From assembly GCA_965229785.1 (NCBI GenBank), contig CBDDJS010000001.1:4526001-4590000 (forward strand): a DNA stretch of 64,000 nucleotides, written 5' to 3'. The DNA is from JAWPMT01 sp965229785 (GTDB taxonomy: Bacteria; Bacteroidota; Bacteroidia; Cytophagales; Cyclobacteriaceae). The notes beneath the pieces were generated by a model. The model did no database searches and had not been told where the DNA came from. It saw nothing but the letters and a program-made list of their open reading frames with translations. Below, piece after piece: positions 24,749-34,124 of this stretch (within the stretch, counting starts at the first letter, position 1; each line of letters begins with the position of its first letter). A program made the translations under genes and the position numbers.

Positions 24749-26080
24749 TTATAACTCCTTTCCTCCAGTTATCCATGCATTCATTTCATCCAGGAGTTTG
24801 AATTGCATACTTTGCTCATAGTGTTTCTCTGTGACTTCAACGCGAGAGTGGCCAAGGCCCTTGGATATTTTGCGAATATCAATGCCCATAGACAGGCCGA
24901 TATTGGTCCAGATGTCACGGGCCGTGTAGGTCGTAATATTCTTATCGATCTCTAATATGTTGGCAATATCTGTGAAGTGCTTATTGAAGAGCTTGGACTT
25001 GTCTTTCTTCACCAAGAATATGCGCTCTTCCGGCGTATCCTCCGGTATAATCGGAAAAAGATAGTCACGACGCTTCTTGCCCAGCATGTAATAGTTGATG
25101 ATCTCCAAATTCTCTTCATTTTGAAGTATTGAGAAATCATCACCTTCTTCTTCTGTTTTCTTGCGTCTGTAATTGAAACGCTTGCCATCGAACCAATCCA
25201 CTTTAGCCAATGATAAATCCATGAAGTTCATACCCATATTATTGAACATGAATAGGAAATAATTGATCGCGTGAAACTTGAAGCTGCTCTCGTTAAACTC
25301 TGACTTTAAGCTGCGGATCTGATTGATTTCTTCAAATGTTAGAACAACAGGTTTATTCTCAACGCTCGTCTTCTTGATCCCTGCAAATGGCTTATGGCCT
25401 TTGAGCTCGTCAAAGGAGTCTTCAGCATCGCTTATGATTGATTGTAAAGAACGAAGATGAATATTAACTGAATTCTTTGCCAGCTTGCCGCTCAGATAAG
25501 CATGAAGCTTCTTCGCATAGTCTTTTGTCACTGCTTTAATTGGCATGTCAAAAGCTCTGTATTCATCCAATACTTGATAACCGTTTTTATCATCCCAGCT
25601 ATAAAGAGATTTGATAATGACCATATCCGGCTTCTTGGCATTTTTCATGTTGAACTTAACCAGAACCTTTAGGGCGCTCTCATAGGATGCAATTGTTGAG
25701 TATTTCTTACGCAAGCGAAAGCGGTTGAATAAATCCGCGCCATGCTCCAACACATGGAGCGCGGATTGTTTCTTAAAGAATTTGCGTTCGATTTCATCTT
25801 TGAGCTTCCCAATATCCCAAAGCTTTATATCGGCCTTATTTTCATCAAGCCATAGGTCAATGTCACTGAAAGACTTCTGAACACGTTTAGAATGACGTAC
25901 AGCATTTTCAATGCCCGTGACCTTCCTCGTCAAAGGATCAAAGTCTTTCTCAAATATATACAAGTCATAAGGAATATCACGGACCTTACTTTTGTGAGAA
26001 ATACGAAGCACAATTGGGCATCGTCCGTCCTTATGTTTGTGATCTTCGCGTTTATCTAACGTGACTTTTACTTTGGCCAT
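24749..26080 (-). CDS. Bacteroidota-type tyrosine integrase of the element
   Basis: A 443-residue integrase with the three-part build of Bacteroidota transposon integrases: an N-terminal arm-binding domain (KVKVTLDKRED...GRCPIVLRI), a SAM-like core-binding domain (about 100-210) and a catalytic domain. Box I reads FNNMGMNFMDL, with Asn at the Arg position, a form common in this subfamily; later come YRRKKT, TARDIW (box II Arg), LGHSRVEVTEKHY (His and nucleophile Tyr). It ends before a tandem-repeat cluster and a tRNA-Ala 3' fragment, exactly the expected place for the integrase of an element inserted into a tRNA gene. Confidence 0.93.
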   Translation of the reverse strand: MAKVKVTLDKREDHKHKDGRCPIVLRISHKSKVRDIPYDLYIFEKDFDPLTRKVTGIENAVRHSKRVQKSFSDIDLWLDENKADIKLWDIGKLKDEIERKFFKKQSALHVLEHGADLFNRFRLRKKYSTIASYESALKVLVKFNMKNAKKPDMVIIKSLYSWDDKNGYQVLDEYRAFDMPIKAVTKDYAKKLHAYLSGKLAKNSVNIHLRSLQSIISDAEDSFDELKGHKPFAGIKKTSVENKPVVLTFEEINQIRSLKSEFNESSFKFHAINYFLFMFNNMGMNFMDLSLAKVDWFDGKRFNYRRKKTEEEGDDFSILQNEENLEIINYYMLGKKRRDYLFPIIPEDTPEERIFLVKKDKSKLFNKHFTDIANILEIDKNITTYTARDIWTNIGLSMGIDIRKISKGLGHSRVEVTEKHYEQSMQFKLLDEMNAWITGGKEL

Positions 26081-26098
26081 AGACTTCCTTTCACTGAT

Positions 26099-26150
26099 TT
26101 TCGGCGTGCTTTCGGCGTGCTTTTTTGAGTTTTATTCAGTTCTATTCAGT
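26099..26150. repeat. Tandem direct repeats at the element end (candidate integrase arm sites)
   Basis: Two adjacent copies of TTTCGGCGTGC (26099-26109, 26110-26120) are followed by two adjacent near-identical decamers, TTTATTCAGT and TCTATTCAGT (26131-26150). They lie between the integrase start and the tRNA fragment. Paired short direct repeats beside an attachment site are the known form of arm-type binding sites. Confidence 0.6.
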
Positions 26151-26220
26151 CCAATTTAAGAAAGAATCCCCCAAAAAACGGCGTATAGGGTTATTTAAAT
26201 TTGAATAAAACTGATTAGGA

Positions 26221-26266
26221 TTGACTGGCAGTCAAGAGGTCGTCGGTTCGAATCCGATCTTCTCCA
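26221..26266 (+). tRNA. 3' fragment of a tRNA-Ala(GGC) gene, element attachment site
   Basis: The sequence matches tRNA positions 28-73. The anticodon loop is CTGGCAG (anticodon GGC). The T-arm is intact, with loop TTCGAAT between GTCGG and CCGAT, and the acceptor 3' strand is CTTCTCC with discriminator A. U70 and A73 fit alanine. No D-arm or 5' acceptor strand precedes it: the sequence to the left is element DNA. This is the usual mark of an integrated element's distal end, where the displaced chromosomal 3' end of the tRNA remains. The intact tRNA should lie at the element's other end, not seen here. Confidence 0.8.
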
Positions 26267-26312
26267 CTCTCAATCACCATAGCCTCAGCGAAAGTGATTA
26301 TACCATTTACAG

Positions 26313-26341
26313 GCACTTGCTTCTCCGCAAGTGCTTTTTTT
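26313..26341 (+). terminator. Intrinsic terminator of the original tRNA gene
   Basis: GCACTTGC (26313-26320) pairs with GCAAGTGC (26327-26334) around TTCTCC, followed by seven T. It lies 47 bases after the tRNA fragment, in the right orientation to end the original tRNA transcript. Confidence 0.85.
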
Positions 26342-26597
26342 ATACACATAAAAAATAGGTCGTCGGGCTGGTTCCAGATCAAGCGGAAACTGTGGCGTAA
26401 TGTCATTATTCCAATGATCCGCAGTTAATTAAGTTAATAGTTATTCAGTGTTCTACTCCAAAAAGGACTTAAATACCGCTCTGGTGAGCGATTTTGAAGC
26501 CGTTTATGGATTGGGTTCAATACCGGACCCAAAGTATAAATATAATATTTCGTTGAAGGTACCCAGAAAAACGGATTGATCCCTGGCCGGCCGCAAC

Positions 26598-26659
26598 CAG
26601 GCGTCCCCGATCGAATCTGATCTTCTCCACTCTCAATTACCATAACCTCGGCGAGGTGA
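26598..26659 (+). repeat. Second, decayed copy of the tRNA-Ala 3' end and flank
   Basis: From TCGAATCTGATCTTCTCCAC onward this stretch repeats the sequence at the first fragment and continues into the same flank (CTCTCAATTACCATAACCTCGGCGA), with about four differences in 45 bases, all transitions. The T-arm side is mutated, so it cannot fold as a tRNA end. The two copies are about 360 bases apart and the 330 bases between them hold no credible gene. Confidence 0.75.
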
Positions 26660-26683
26660 TCCTGCTGGTATCACAAGCACTTC

Positions 26684-29383
26684 CTAAGTCCATTTCGGCC
26701 AACCCTCAGGGACATCACCGTCTTCATTTTGAGAAGTCGTGTAAAACCTGCTCAAAAGGTATTCCAGGTTTTTATCCTCGTTGATGTGGATAGGTTCAAT
26801 GGTTCTGGCTAACCCCCATTTGTAGTAATAAATGGCGTCGGTTGTTCTTTTTATCTGTTCCTGAATCGTTCCTTTAACGCGCTTCATAAACAGAGCTACG
26901 TGGTGATTATGATCATTCATATGTCTGAACTGTATTCTGACATGTTTTTCTAACCACGCTCTGTTTTCCGGGACTTCAAAATCCTTATCAGCCCTGGCCA
27001 AATTATCAAAGGCATCCTTCTCCGGATTTTCACTATCAAAAACATCATCCATGCTTTGAAGAATAAGAAAAATCTCGAATTTCTTTTGCTGCTTCTTCTG
27101 TTTTTCAATCTTGAACCACTTCAAAAATTTGGCAATGTTATCTCCGTAATCATCAACCACTAAAATGGTGTCGACAAGCACATTGGCCTTGTTTTCGTTC
27201 AGCAGGAATGGGTTTTTAAGTCTAAGATTAGACTTTAAATTCCCGTGGAAAATCAAATCAAAGGTCAAATCGGTAATGATAAGATCACTAGGTGCATATT
27301 TTTCAAACAAGTGAAACCCTGTGCTCCTGAAATTAGATTGAATAGCCGTGTTTCTCGCATGATACAGCTTATTGAAACCAAGGGTTATCCTGCGCCATTT
27401 CTGCCAATTCTCTGCACGTACCTGGCTCAAAAATTTTTTTAGTTCTTTGGAAACCAGATCTTTCTTCAAAAGTATATTAATGAACGTTTTACCGATTTCC
27501 TGAAACTTCAGCCCCTCCTTTTGACTATCCAGGTTTTTTATCTCAGATAATATTGTGGATTTTACAACATGCAGGTCATCACCTTTATCTTCTAAATCCA
27601 GGTCGTGAAGAATGTCCTTTAAAGAAGGTGGATATCTACCGTCTTTGTTCTTAAGGAAGGTATCGAAGTAAAGCTTGTAATATTTACCAGCATCTCCGCT
27701 AGTCAACATGGCGGTGTTGATCATGCCCTGATTAAGGGTAAGGTCAATCAGGAGTTGCAGAATTAACCGATCCTTAAAATAGCACTCTGAAGTAAAATAG
27801 TGCTCCGGATACCAATGTTTTACCATTCCAGCCTGATTTGGTCTTTCTTTAAGCTTATCACTGGATTTACATCGCATATCATAGGCAAGGTCCCAGAACT
27901 CATTACAACCAAATATCTCACATATCAATAAATGACGATCAATGTTTACCGGTTTGAACCGTTTCTGGAATGAGTTTTGAATGTTCTTATATAACTCCAA
28001 AAAGGTATTACCTAAAGTGGTCGATCCATCATATTCTATCTCCTTGGCTGAATACTTGAAAAATTCATGACCGATACAATAAACCGTTGGCGTTTTCTCC
28101 TCATCCTGTCCATTAAATATGCTTCTATAGGTACTTTGTCTTTTTTTAATCTCTTCCTTGTCCTTTTCATCTTCGTGGAAAAAGAAGGAAAATATCTGAT
28201 CCTCTTTATCAAAACATTGTTCCAGCATTTCATTGAATTCTATGCTGCCCATATCAAAGCCTACAGTAATCAGGTTGGTCTTCTTCTTGAAATCCACATC
28301 TTGAGCATTCTCAGAACCGCCTTTAAGGACTTCAAACAGAAGTGTTCTCAAGTCCATCGGCAATTCATGATACTGATCTTTCGTAAATCGAAGCGTGCTT
28401 TTATGTGAGGCCGTTCCGTGTGGCTTAATATATAGCGGCTGCCTTAATAGACCTTTTGCTGCCAGTTCCGTCAAAGGCTCGCAATCACCATCGGAAATTA
28501 CTGTGTCATAAGTCCCGGGAATAAGTTCTTCCCTCAGCGCCTCATCCAGAAATTCATCGAAATTGAAGTTGATAATTACATCAATGAAACGGTTCTTGAA
28601 TAAGTGAGCTATAATCTGATAAAAGAGGATGGGCGCATGCCGTTTATTGTACAAACCCTGAATCTGTTCTCTCAGAGTTGAAATAGGAAGAAGCTGCGCC
28701 AATAAATTCAAAGCATTTTCAAAGTCAAAGAAGGTCTTTTCTTCCCGGTCGTGCGATAGTAGTCGAAGTTTCCGGTATTCAGAGAGATATTTATCAGCTA
28801 TCTCGTTCAAAAGGGTTTCAGATCTAATGAGGTTTTTTAGGATCTCTTGTGCTGCCTGAATAAGTTTCTTCTGTGACTTTTGGGAAATGTCCGGGTTTAA
28901 GTTCTTGTCAATTTGAATATCGTCGACATTCGAACCTTTGCTCTCTCGATACGCGCGATAGTATTCAATGAAATATTCAAATGAAATAGGTTCTTTATTC
29001 TCTGTATCTGGATCAAGTACCTCAGCGACTTTAATGTTACTCAGAATAAGTCTTTGTGCATCCTGCCCTAATGGTATGTTCTGAAAGGCGTTATAAGTTG
29101 CTCCTGCACCAATCACAAGAATATTTCTGGAAGGTTTTCCGATCTGCGGCAAGTTGCTTTTAAATTCTAGTCTGGTCCCCTTTCCAATATTCAGTTTTGA
29201 CGCTTTCACATTCGGTTTTGGGCCCAGGATCTCCCTCATCAAAGCCGGACCAAATCTTCCACCTTTGGTTTTCACCTTTTTTTGTTTGTCTGGTGAGAGT
29301 AAATCGTAAGCCGAATTGTAATAGTGATTTTGTGCAAGTTCGTATGCCAGAAACTTCAGGTTGTTATGTGATGAGCTTTCCAT
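26684..29383 (-). CDS. SIR2-like domain protein, candidate defence NADase
   Basis: An 899-residue protein with the SIR2 signatures in order: ILVIGAGATYNAF (91-96 GAGAT, nucleotide loop), IINFNFDEFLD (272-276, Asn/Asp pair), KPHGTASH (His322, the catalytic His position). The region after about residue 400 matches nothing I recognise and is rich in Lys and Asp, with a strand-loop VDTILVVDDYGDN around 740. Large SIR2-like proteins of this sort without sirtuin substrates are known in anti-phage systems that destroy NAD (for example Thoeris ThsA, DSR). The gene stands alone beside a tRNA integration hotspot, which suits a horizontally acquired defence gene. No TIR partner is adjacent. Confidence 0.8.
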   Translation of the reverse strand: MESSSHNNLKFLAYELAQNHYYNSAYDLLSPDKQKKVKTKGGRFGPALMREILGPKPNVKASKLNIGKGTRLEFKSNLPQIGKPSRNILVIGAGATYNAFQNIPLGQDAQRLILSNIKVAEVLDPDTENKEPISFEYFIEYYRAYRESKGSNVDDIQIDKNLNPDISQKSQKKLIQAAQEILKNLIRSETLLNEIADKYLSEYRKLRLLSHDREEKTFFDFENALNLLAQLLPISTLREQIQGLYNKRHAPILFYQIIAHLFKNRFIDVIINFNFDEFLDEALREELIPGTYDTVISDGDCEPLTELAAKGLLRQPLYIKPHGTASHKSTLRFTKDQYHELPMDLRTLLFEVLKGGSENAQDVDFKKKTNLITVGFDMGSIEFNEMLEQCFDKEDQIFSFFFHEDEKDKEEIKKRQSTYRSIFNGQDEEKTPTVYCIGHEFFKYSAKEIEYDGSTTLGNTFLELYKNIQNSFQKRFKPVNIDRHLLICEIFGCNEFWDLAYDMRCKSSDKLKERPNQAGMVKHWYPEHYFTSECYFKDRLILQLLIDLTLNQGMINTAMLTSGDAGKYYKLYFDTFLKNKDGRYPPSLKDILHDLDLEDKGDDLHVVKSTILSEIKNLDSQKEGLKFQEIGKTFINILLKKDLVSKELKKFLSQVRAENWQKWRRITLGFNKLYHARNTAIQSNFRSTGFHLFEKYAPSDLIITDLTFDLIFHGNLKSNLRLKNPFLLNENKANVLVDTILVVDDYGDNIAKFLKWFKIEKQKKQQKKFEIFLILQSMDDVFDSENPEKDAFDNLARADKDFEVPENRAWLEKHVRIQFRHMNDHNHHVALFMKRVKGTIQEQIKRTTDAIYYYKWGLARTIEPIHINEDKNLEYLLSRFYTTSQNEDGDVPEGWPKWT

Positions 29384-29651
29384 ATTTTTTTATTGCACTT
29401 GGTTGCATCTTGTAATATATAAAACATCAACAACAACTGATATGGTGAAAATGACCAAAGCCGAAAACACGCCAATGCCTGGTCGGATTTTGTGGATCAC
29501 ACGCTTTTACTCCACTGGACAGAGGAATAAATCATCGCACAAACGTCATGCGAGGGAATAGATTAAGGACAATAAATGAAGTATGAGATTTTAATCCTAA
29601 TCTGGTCAAATCTGAAGATCAAAAAACGGGTCTTGAGGAGCACATGCAATC

Positions 29652-31847
29652 TTAGACCAATGACTTTTTAGTGATTTGGCTTAATTTGAATCTGGACACT
29701 TCACTTTTCAATGAACCGGCAATCGAAGAAAGCTTCATGGACTTTTGTTTATAGTTATCCATGCCAGAGGCGAGTTCAGAAGCAGAACTGGCAACTTCTT
29801 CCGTGCCTGCCGCAGTTTGTTCAGAGATCACAACGACGCCTTCGGTAATGCCTATGACATCCTGGATACTGCCTAATTGTTTACTGGTAGCCGATACGAT
29901 TTCTTCACACAAGTCACGTGTATGCGATGATGAAGATCTGATTTCTTCAAAAATAACAGACGCTTCTTCTGAAACTGACGTGCCTGACTTAACACGTTCA
30001 TTCATTTGATCCATGGTTTGGGCGGTCTCCCTGGTATCACTTTGTACATCTGAGATTAGTTGTTCAATCTTGACCGCTGACTTCCGGGAATCCTCAGCTA
30101 GTTTCCGAATCTCATCTGCAACCACGGCAAAACCACGACCAGCATCACCCGCTTGCGCCGCCTCTATAGCAGCATTAAGGGCTAAAAGATTGGTTTGTGC
30201 CGCAATCTCTGAAATCACACTGAGTACCTGACTGATCTCTCCCGACCGGGTCTGTAGTACGTCAATTGACTGATGTGTTTTATCGGCATAGGTTCTGATC
30301 TCCTGAATATTCATCAGAAGTTGCTGCGTCATTTCCTGGCCCTTTTCACCTTTTTCCGCCCCCAACAATGCTGATTCATTGATGATATTGGCTTTTTCTT
30401 TCATGTCATTAGAAGATCCTAATATCTCCTCGATGAGGTGAGAAACATCGTCAATGTTCTTAACCTGGGATTGTGCCCCACTACTCATTTGGCCGGTAGC
30501 AGAGGCGATCTCAGAAGTGCTTCGACTCATTTCTTCGCCAGAAACCAGCATTTCATTTGCAGAATCTTCAACGGCATCAGCACTGACCATGATTTCCGAT
30601 AGCAGTAAGTTGAGTTGATCCAGTGCATCGTTGAAGCTCTCCATCAACAGGCCAATATCCCCTCGTTCACCTTCGTCAAACCTTTGAGAAAGATCGCCCG
30701 ACTTCATGGCAATGGCCAGGTCATTTACGCGCACCAGAGGATCGGAAATGGATTTTAGGAGTTTATTGATCGATTCACTCAAGTCCTTCCAAACCCCGTG
30801 CTTGCCTTCGAGCTCCATACGTGTATCGAGTTTTCCTTCTGCACTGGCCTGCTCCAACGCATGATCCGTTTCATTCAGAATCAATTTTAGATTATCCCTT
30901 AACCTAATGAACTCGTTTCCGATTACATCTTCGGCGCCAATAGCACTAAAATCAGCATCCAGATTTCCCTGACTTATGCTTTGCGCAAATCTTACATAGT
31001 TCGCCGAACTATCCACCAGCACATTCAGGGACCTTATCATATCTCCAAGTTCGTCCTTGCGATTGAGGCTTTCTTTCTGGACAATTTTCCCCTCAGCCAT
31101 TGAAACGAGTTTACTCCGAACTTTACCAATCGCATTAACAATTTGACTACTGAAATACCAACCTATGTACAGTCCCACAAGCAATAAAGTAAAGGCGATA
31201 CCCATAACTGTAAAGGCGATCCTTGAAAGTTGTTGATCTACGGCCGTTTGTTTCTTTAAGACAGACTCGTCGATAGAATCGGTATAGATACCAGAGGAAA
31301 TGACCCAGTTTAGGGGTTCGAATAATTTCGAGTACGACAGCTTATTATAGACCTTATCTTCCTCAGGTTTTACCATCAGATAATCCACGTATCCCGCTCC
31401 ATTTTCAAGGGACTGCTCTACCCGCTCCTGATAGAGGTTTTTCCCGGGCTTATCCCTGACGACATTATATTTTTCATCGGCCATCACTTTCCCCTTATTC
31501 TCTGGCTTGGCGGCATGCATGATCATTGTAGGGTAAGGTAGTTGTGTATCTGTGATCCAGAAGTACCCTTCTGTACCGTCAAACCTGATTTGTGAAAGCA
31601 AGCGAAGTGCTTCCTCCAAAGCCTCCTGTTGATTGGTTTGGCCATGGGCCTCCTCCACAATTCCGTAGGCAAGATCTACGACATTCTTCAGCCTTAATCT
31701 GGCTTTCGAAATTTCATCCTGCCGGAAAGTGGCAATGTCCTCAGTACTTTTTGATTGTATACTAAAAATTGCTACCAAGCTGATACTCAGAATAGTTACT
31801 AACAACAAACTCCCAATTAATAAGGCAATTTTTAATCTTAGATTCAT
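29652..31847 (-). CDS. Methyl-accepting chemotaxis protein with Cache sensor
   Basis: A 731-residue chemoreceptor. Membrane span 1 is about residues 7-29; a single Cache sensor follows (about 40-195), with the typical GYFWITDTQLPYPTMIMHAA segment; span 2 is near 208-230; then HAMP (about 230-285), a second HAMP-like stretch near 365-420 and the signalling domain. The hairpin tip EIAAQTNLLALNAAIEAAQ-AGDAGRGF is complete. It would report small ligands to a Che pathway; no che genes are close. It is a stand-alone gene, divergent from the porin gene. Confidence 0.92.
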   Translation of the reverse strand: MNLRLKIALLIGSLLLVTILSISLVAIFSIQSKSTEDIATFRQDEISKARLRLKNVVDLAYGIVEEAHGQTNQQEALEEALRLLSQIRFDGTEGYFWITDTQLPYPTMIMHAAKPENKGKVMADEKYNVVRDKPGKNLYQERVEQSLENGAGYVDYLMVKPEEDKVYNKLSYSKLFEPLNWVISSGIYTDSIDESVLKKQTAVDQQLSRIAFTVMGIAFTLLLVGLYIGWYFSSQIVNAIGKVRSKLVSMAEGKIVQKESLNRKDELGDMIRSLNVLVDSSANYVRFAQSISQGNLDADFSAIGAEDVIGNEFIRLRDNLKLILNETDHALEQASAEGKLDTRMELEGKHGVWKDLSESINKLLKSISDPLVRVNDLAIAMKSGDLSQRFDEGERGDIGLLMESFNDALDQLNLLLSEIMVSADAVEDSANEMLVSGEEMSRSTSEIASATGQMSSGAQSQVKNIDDVSHLIEEILGSSNDMKEKANIINESALLGAEKGEKGQEMTQQLLMNIQEIRTYADKTHQSIDVLQTRSGEISQVLSVISEIAAQTNLLALNAAIEAAQAGDAGRGFAVVADEIRKLAEDSRKSAVKIEQLISDVQSDTRETAQTMDQMNERVKSGTSVSEEASVIFEEIRSSSSHTRDLCEEIVSATSKQLGSIQDVIGITEGVVVISEQTAAGTEEVASSASELASGMDNYKQKSMKLSSIAGSLKSEVSRFKLSQITKKSLV

Positions 31848-32110
31848 GTTTTGCGCTTAAAATGGTTTTTACACCGACTCAAAAAAAATTGGATAGAAAT
31901 AGCAACAGCTGGGGTCTGAAGATAAAGTTATATAAATGGTGCATTTACTCCATGGATTTTTCGGTTGGAACAGCATTAGCATTGCCGAAACCAAATAATT
32001 CCGGCTGAAAACCAGACATTAGGCATTCGTGTATGTGGTGTTATTTTTGCCCGTTGGGATTATGCCGATCAACAGTCACTTTATCCATTCATTGCTCTAA
32101 TTCAATTCAT

Positions 32111-33376
32111 ATGCGTCGAAGTATCATTCTTTTGAGCATGCTCAGTATTTTATTTACCGCAAAAGCACAGTTCAAAATGGACCTGGAATTCCGGCCGAGA
32201 TCTGAATATCGGGATGGATACCAAACACTGAGTGAGCCCAATGAGCAAGGAGTATTCCTCACTACCCAGCGAACGCGTCTCAACGTATCTTACAACGACC
32301 AAAAGAGAACAGAGACTTTCATATCTTTTCAAGACATCCGGACCTGGGGCCAGATAGGATTAAACAGCAGTGAATCAACAATCAATCTGTATCAGGCCTG
32401 GGTCAAATTCAACCTGGCGGACCGATTGAGTTTGAAGGTAGGAAGGCAAGAATTTGAATATGACGACCTGAAAATACTAAGCAACAGTACCTGGAGACTA
32501 CAGGCTCGGTCCCATGATGCCAGCCTGTTAGAATGGAAAAACACAGACTCAACCTTGACCGTCCATCTGGCCGGTGCTGTAAATAATGAAGGCCAAGTAC
32601 TGTTTCAGGACCTTTATGAAGTGAACGGCACCTACAAAAACATGGGTATGCTCTGGCTCAATAAACACTTCCAATCCACTGAACTTTCCTTACTTTTTCT
32701 TGATCTGGGGCAACAACAGGCAGATACTTCAATCAATCGTTTTAGGACCATGGGCATGTATGGTGTCCAACAAATTGGTAAACTGAAACTGACGGGAAGC
32801 TTTTATTTACAGCGAGGAAGAAATCAGACCAACCTGAAAGTAGCTTCGCAAATGGCCTCATTGAATCTGAACATTCCTGTATCAGAAAAATTCAGTATCA
32901 CACCAGGATTCGATATTTTGTCAGGTACCAGTGCCGAAAACCTGCAGAATCCGGATTACAGAGAAACCAACACATTCATTCCTCTTTATGCCAGGCGTCA
33001 CCGGTACTTCGGCGTACAAGATATGTTCTACGCAGGCGGGTTCAATGTACCGGGTGGGCTTGCCGATTATTTCATCAAACTTGATTATAAATTATCCGGC
33101 AAATGGCGTTCCAGGGTCCAAATGCATTCTTTCTCCACCGAGGAAAGCATTCAGAATTTCGAAAATGCAACCATTACCAGCGATAAACATCTGGGTTATG
33201 AGATCGACACCTTCATTGATTTCAATCCATACAAGTCATTAAGGCTCGGATTAGGCTATACTCATTTTTTTGCAACGGAAAGCATGCGCCTCCTGAAGCA
33301 AAGAGGGTCGGAGGAGGAGATCGCTCACTTCGCCTATCTACAGATCAGTTATACGCCGGTATTGTTCAGCAATTAA
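32111..33376 (+). CDS. Alginate-export-like outer membrane porin
   Basis: The start ATG at 32111 gives a clean signal peptide MRRSIILLSMLSILFTAKAQ; the frame upstream (from 32033) has no such sense. The mature 400 residues show alternating amphipathic strands and the opening FKMDLEFRPRSEYRDGYQ, with RTRLNVSYND and later KVGRQEFEYDD, which is characteristic of the alginate-export barrel family (AlgE-like). The C-terminus ends in a strand (AYLQISYTPVLF). It is a single gene; the substrate cannot be deduced. Confidence 0.8.
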   Translation: MRRSIILLSMLSILFTAKAQFKMDLEFRPRSEYRDGYQTLSEPNEQGVFLTTQRTRLNVSYNDQKRTETFISFQDIRTWGQIGLNSSESTINLYQAWVKFNLADRLSLKVGRQEFEYDDLKILSNSTWRLQARSHDASLLEWKNTDSTLTVHLAGAVNNEGQVLFQDLYEVNGTYKNMGMLWLNKHFQSTELSLLFLDLGQQQADTSINRFRTMGMYGVQQIGKLKLTGSFYLQRGRNQTNLKVASQMASLNLNIPVSEKFSITPGFDILSGTSAENLQNPDYRETNTFIPLYARRHRYFGVQDMFYAGGFNVPGGLADYFIKLDYKLSGKWRSRVQMHSFSTEESIQNFENATITSDKHLGYEIDTFIDFNPYKSLRLGLGYTHFFATESMRLLKQRGSEEEIAHFAYLQISYTPVLFSN

Positions 33377-33562
33377 GCTTTCTTCGGATCCATCTCTTTT
33401 CATTTTCAAATGGTTGGTATGGACAGGTAAGTCTTGAGAGATAGTCAGCGGAACTTATCAATTGCCAGGCGTACTTACTAATTGGCACACCCCATGAATT
33501 GAGAAATCACACAATTCACTATCTTAAAGTTCCTTAAGGCCTTAACTCAAACATTGTCCTTT

Positions 33563-34120
33563 ATGATCAAGAAACTGGCTCAGACCATTCTGCCTATCGT
33601 TTTTGCGGTCTTACTCGCTCTGGCATTGGATGCATGGTATGATAACTGGAAACAAAGAAAGTTGATTAAAAACGCGTTGACTGAGATTGTCCTGGACATC
33701 CAGATATATGCTAATACAACAAGCGTAATAGAATTCAACGCAGGATGGCTTGACTCCCTGACTTATACCATTGAGCGTTTTGAAAATGGAGAGAATGTCA
33801 GGTTTCCATTCGGGTTCGGAAGGCCAGAAACCAGTTCGCTAGCCTGGCAAATGGCCAAAGAAAACGGAATTGCTTCTGGTTTTGGCAGAGAAATCTATAA
33901 GGACATCTCCCGGGTGTATATCGAGTATGATCGCCTACAAAACTTGTGGAACTACAACTATCAATTCAAATTGTCACGCGACCCGGACATGGATGACTAC
34001 ACTGTCGCCAGGCATTTTGCCCGTCAGATGGAAAGAATTCAATCCAGACACGAACAACTCATCGAAAAATCTCAGGAGTTCATTGACAAGTATGGGAAAG
34101 AATTTCTTGAAGAGGAATAG
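33563..34120 (+). CDS. Small membrane-anchored hypothetical protein
   Basis: From ATG 33563, 185 residues. The N-terminus MIKKLAQTILPIVFAVLLALALDAW is one membrane span, followed by a helical domain with many Tyr and Trp (YDNWKQRKLIKNALTEIVL). The remainder looks periplasmic or cytosolic. The pattern fits small uncharacterised Bacteroidota proteins with an N-terminal anchor and a helical tail. It converges with the penicillin acylase gene. Confidence 0.6.
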   Translation: MIKKLAQTILPIVFAVLLALALDAWYDNWKQRKLIKNALTEIVLDIQIYANTTSVIEFNAGWLDSLTYTIERFENGENVRFPFGFGRPETSSLAWQMAKENGIASGFGREIYKDISRVYIEYDRLQNLWNYNYQFKLSRDPDMDDYTVARHFARQMERIQSRHEQLIEKSQEFIDKYGKEFLEEE

Positions 34121-34124
34121 GCAC

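Noticed and set aside
26215..26406. Short minus-strand frame with the sequence ESGEDRIRTDDLLTAS
   Set aside because: It is the antisense translation of the tRNA fragment; such frames are well-known artefacts next to tRNA genes.
26434..26643. Minus-strand 69-aa frame reading VIESGEDQIRSGTPGCG
   Set aside because: Antisense of the second, decayed tRNA copy, with no protein character.
29361..29561. 66-codon plus-strand frame upstream of the chemoreceptor
   Set aside because: Starts inside the SIR2-like gene antisense and lacks any domain; the gap 29384-29651 seems non-coding.
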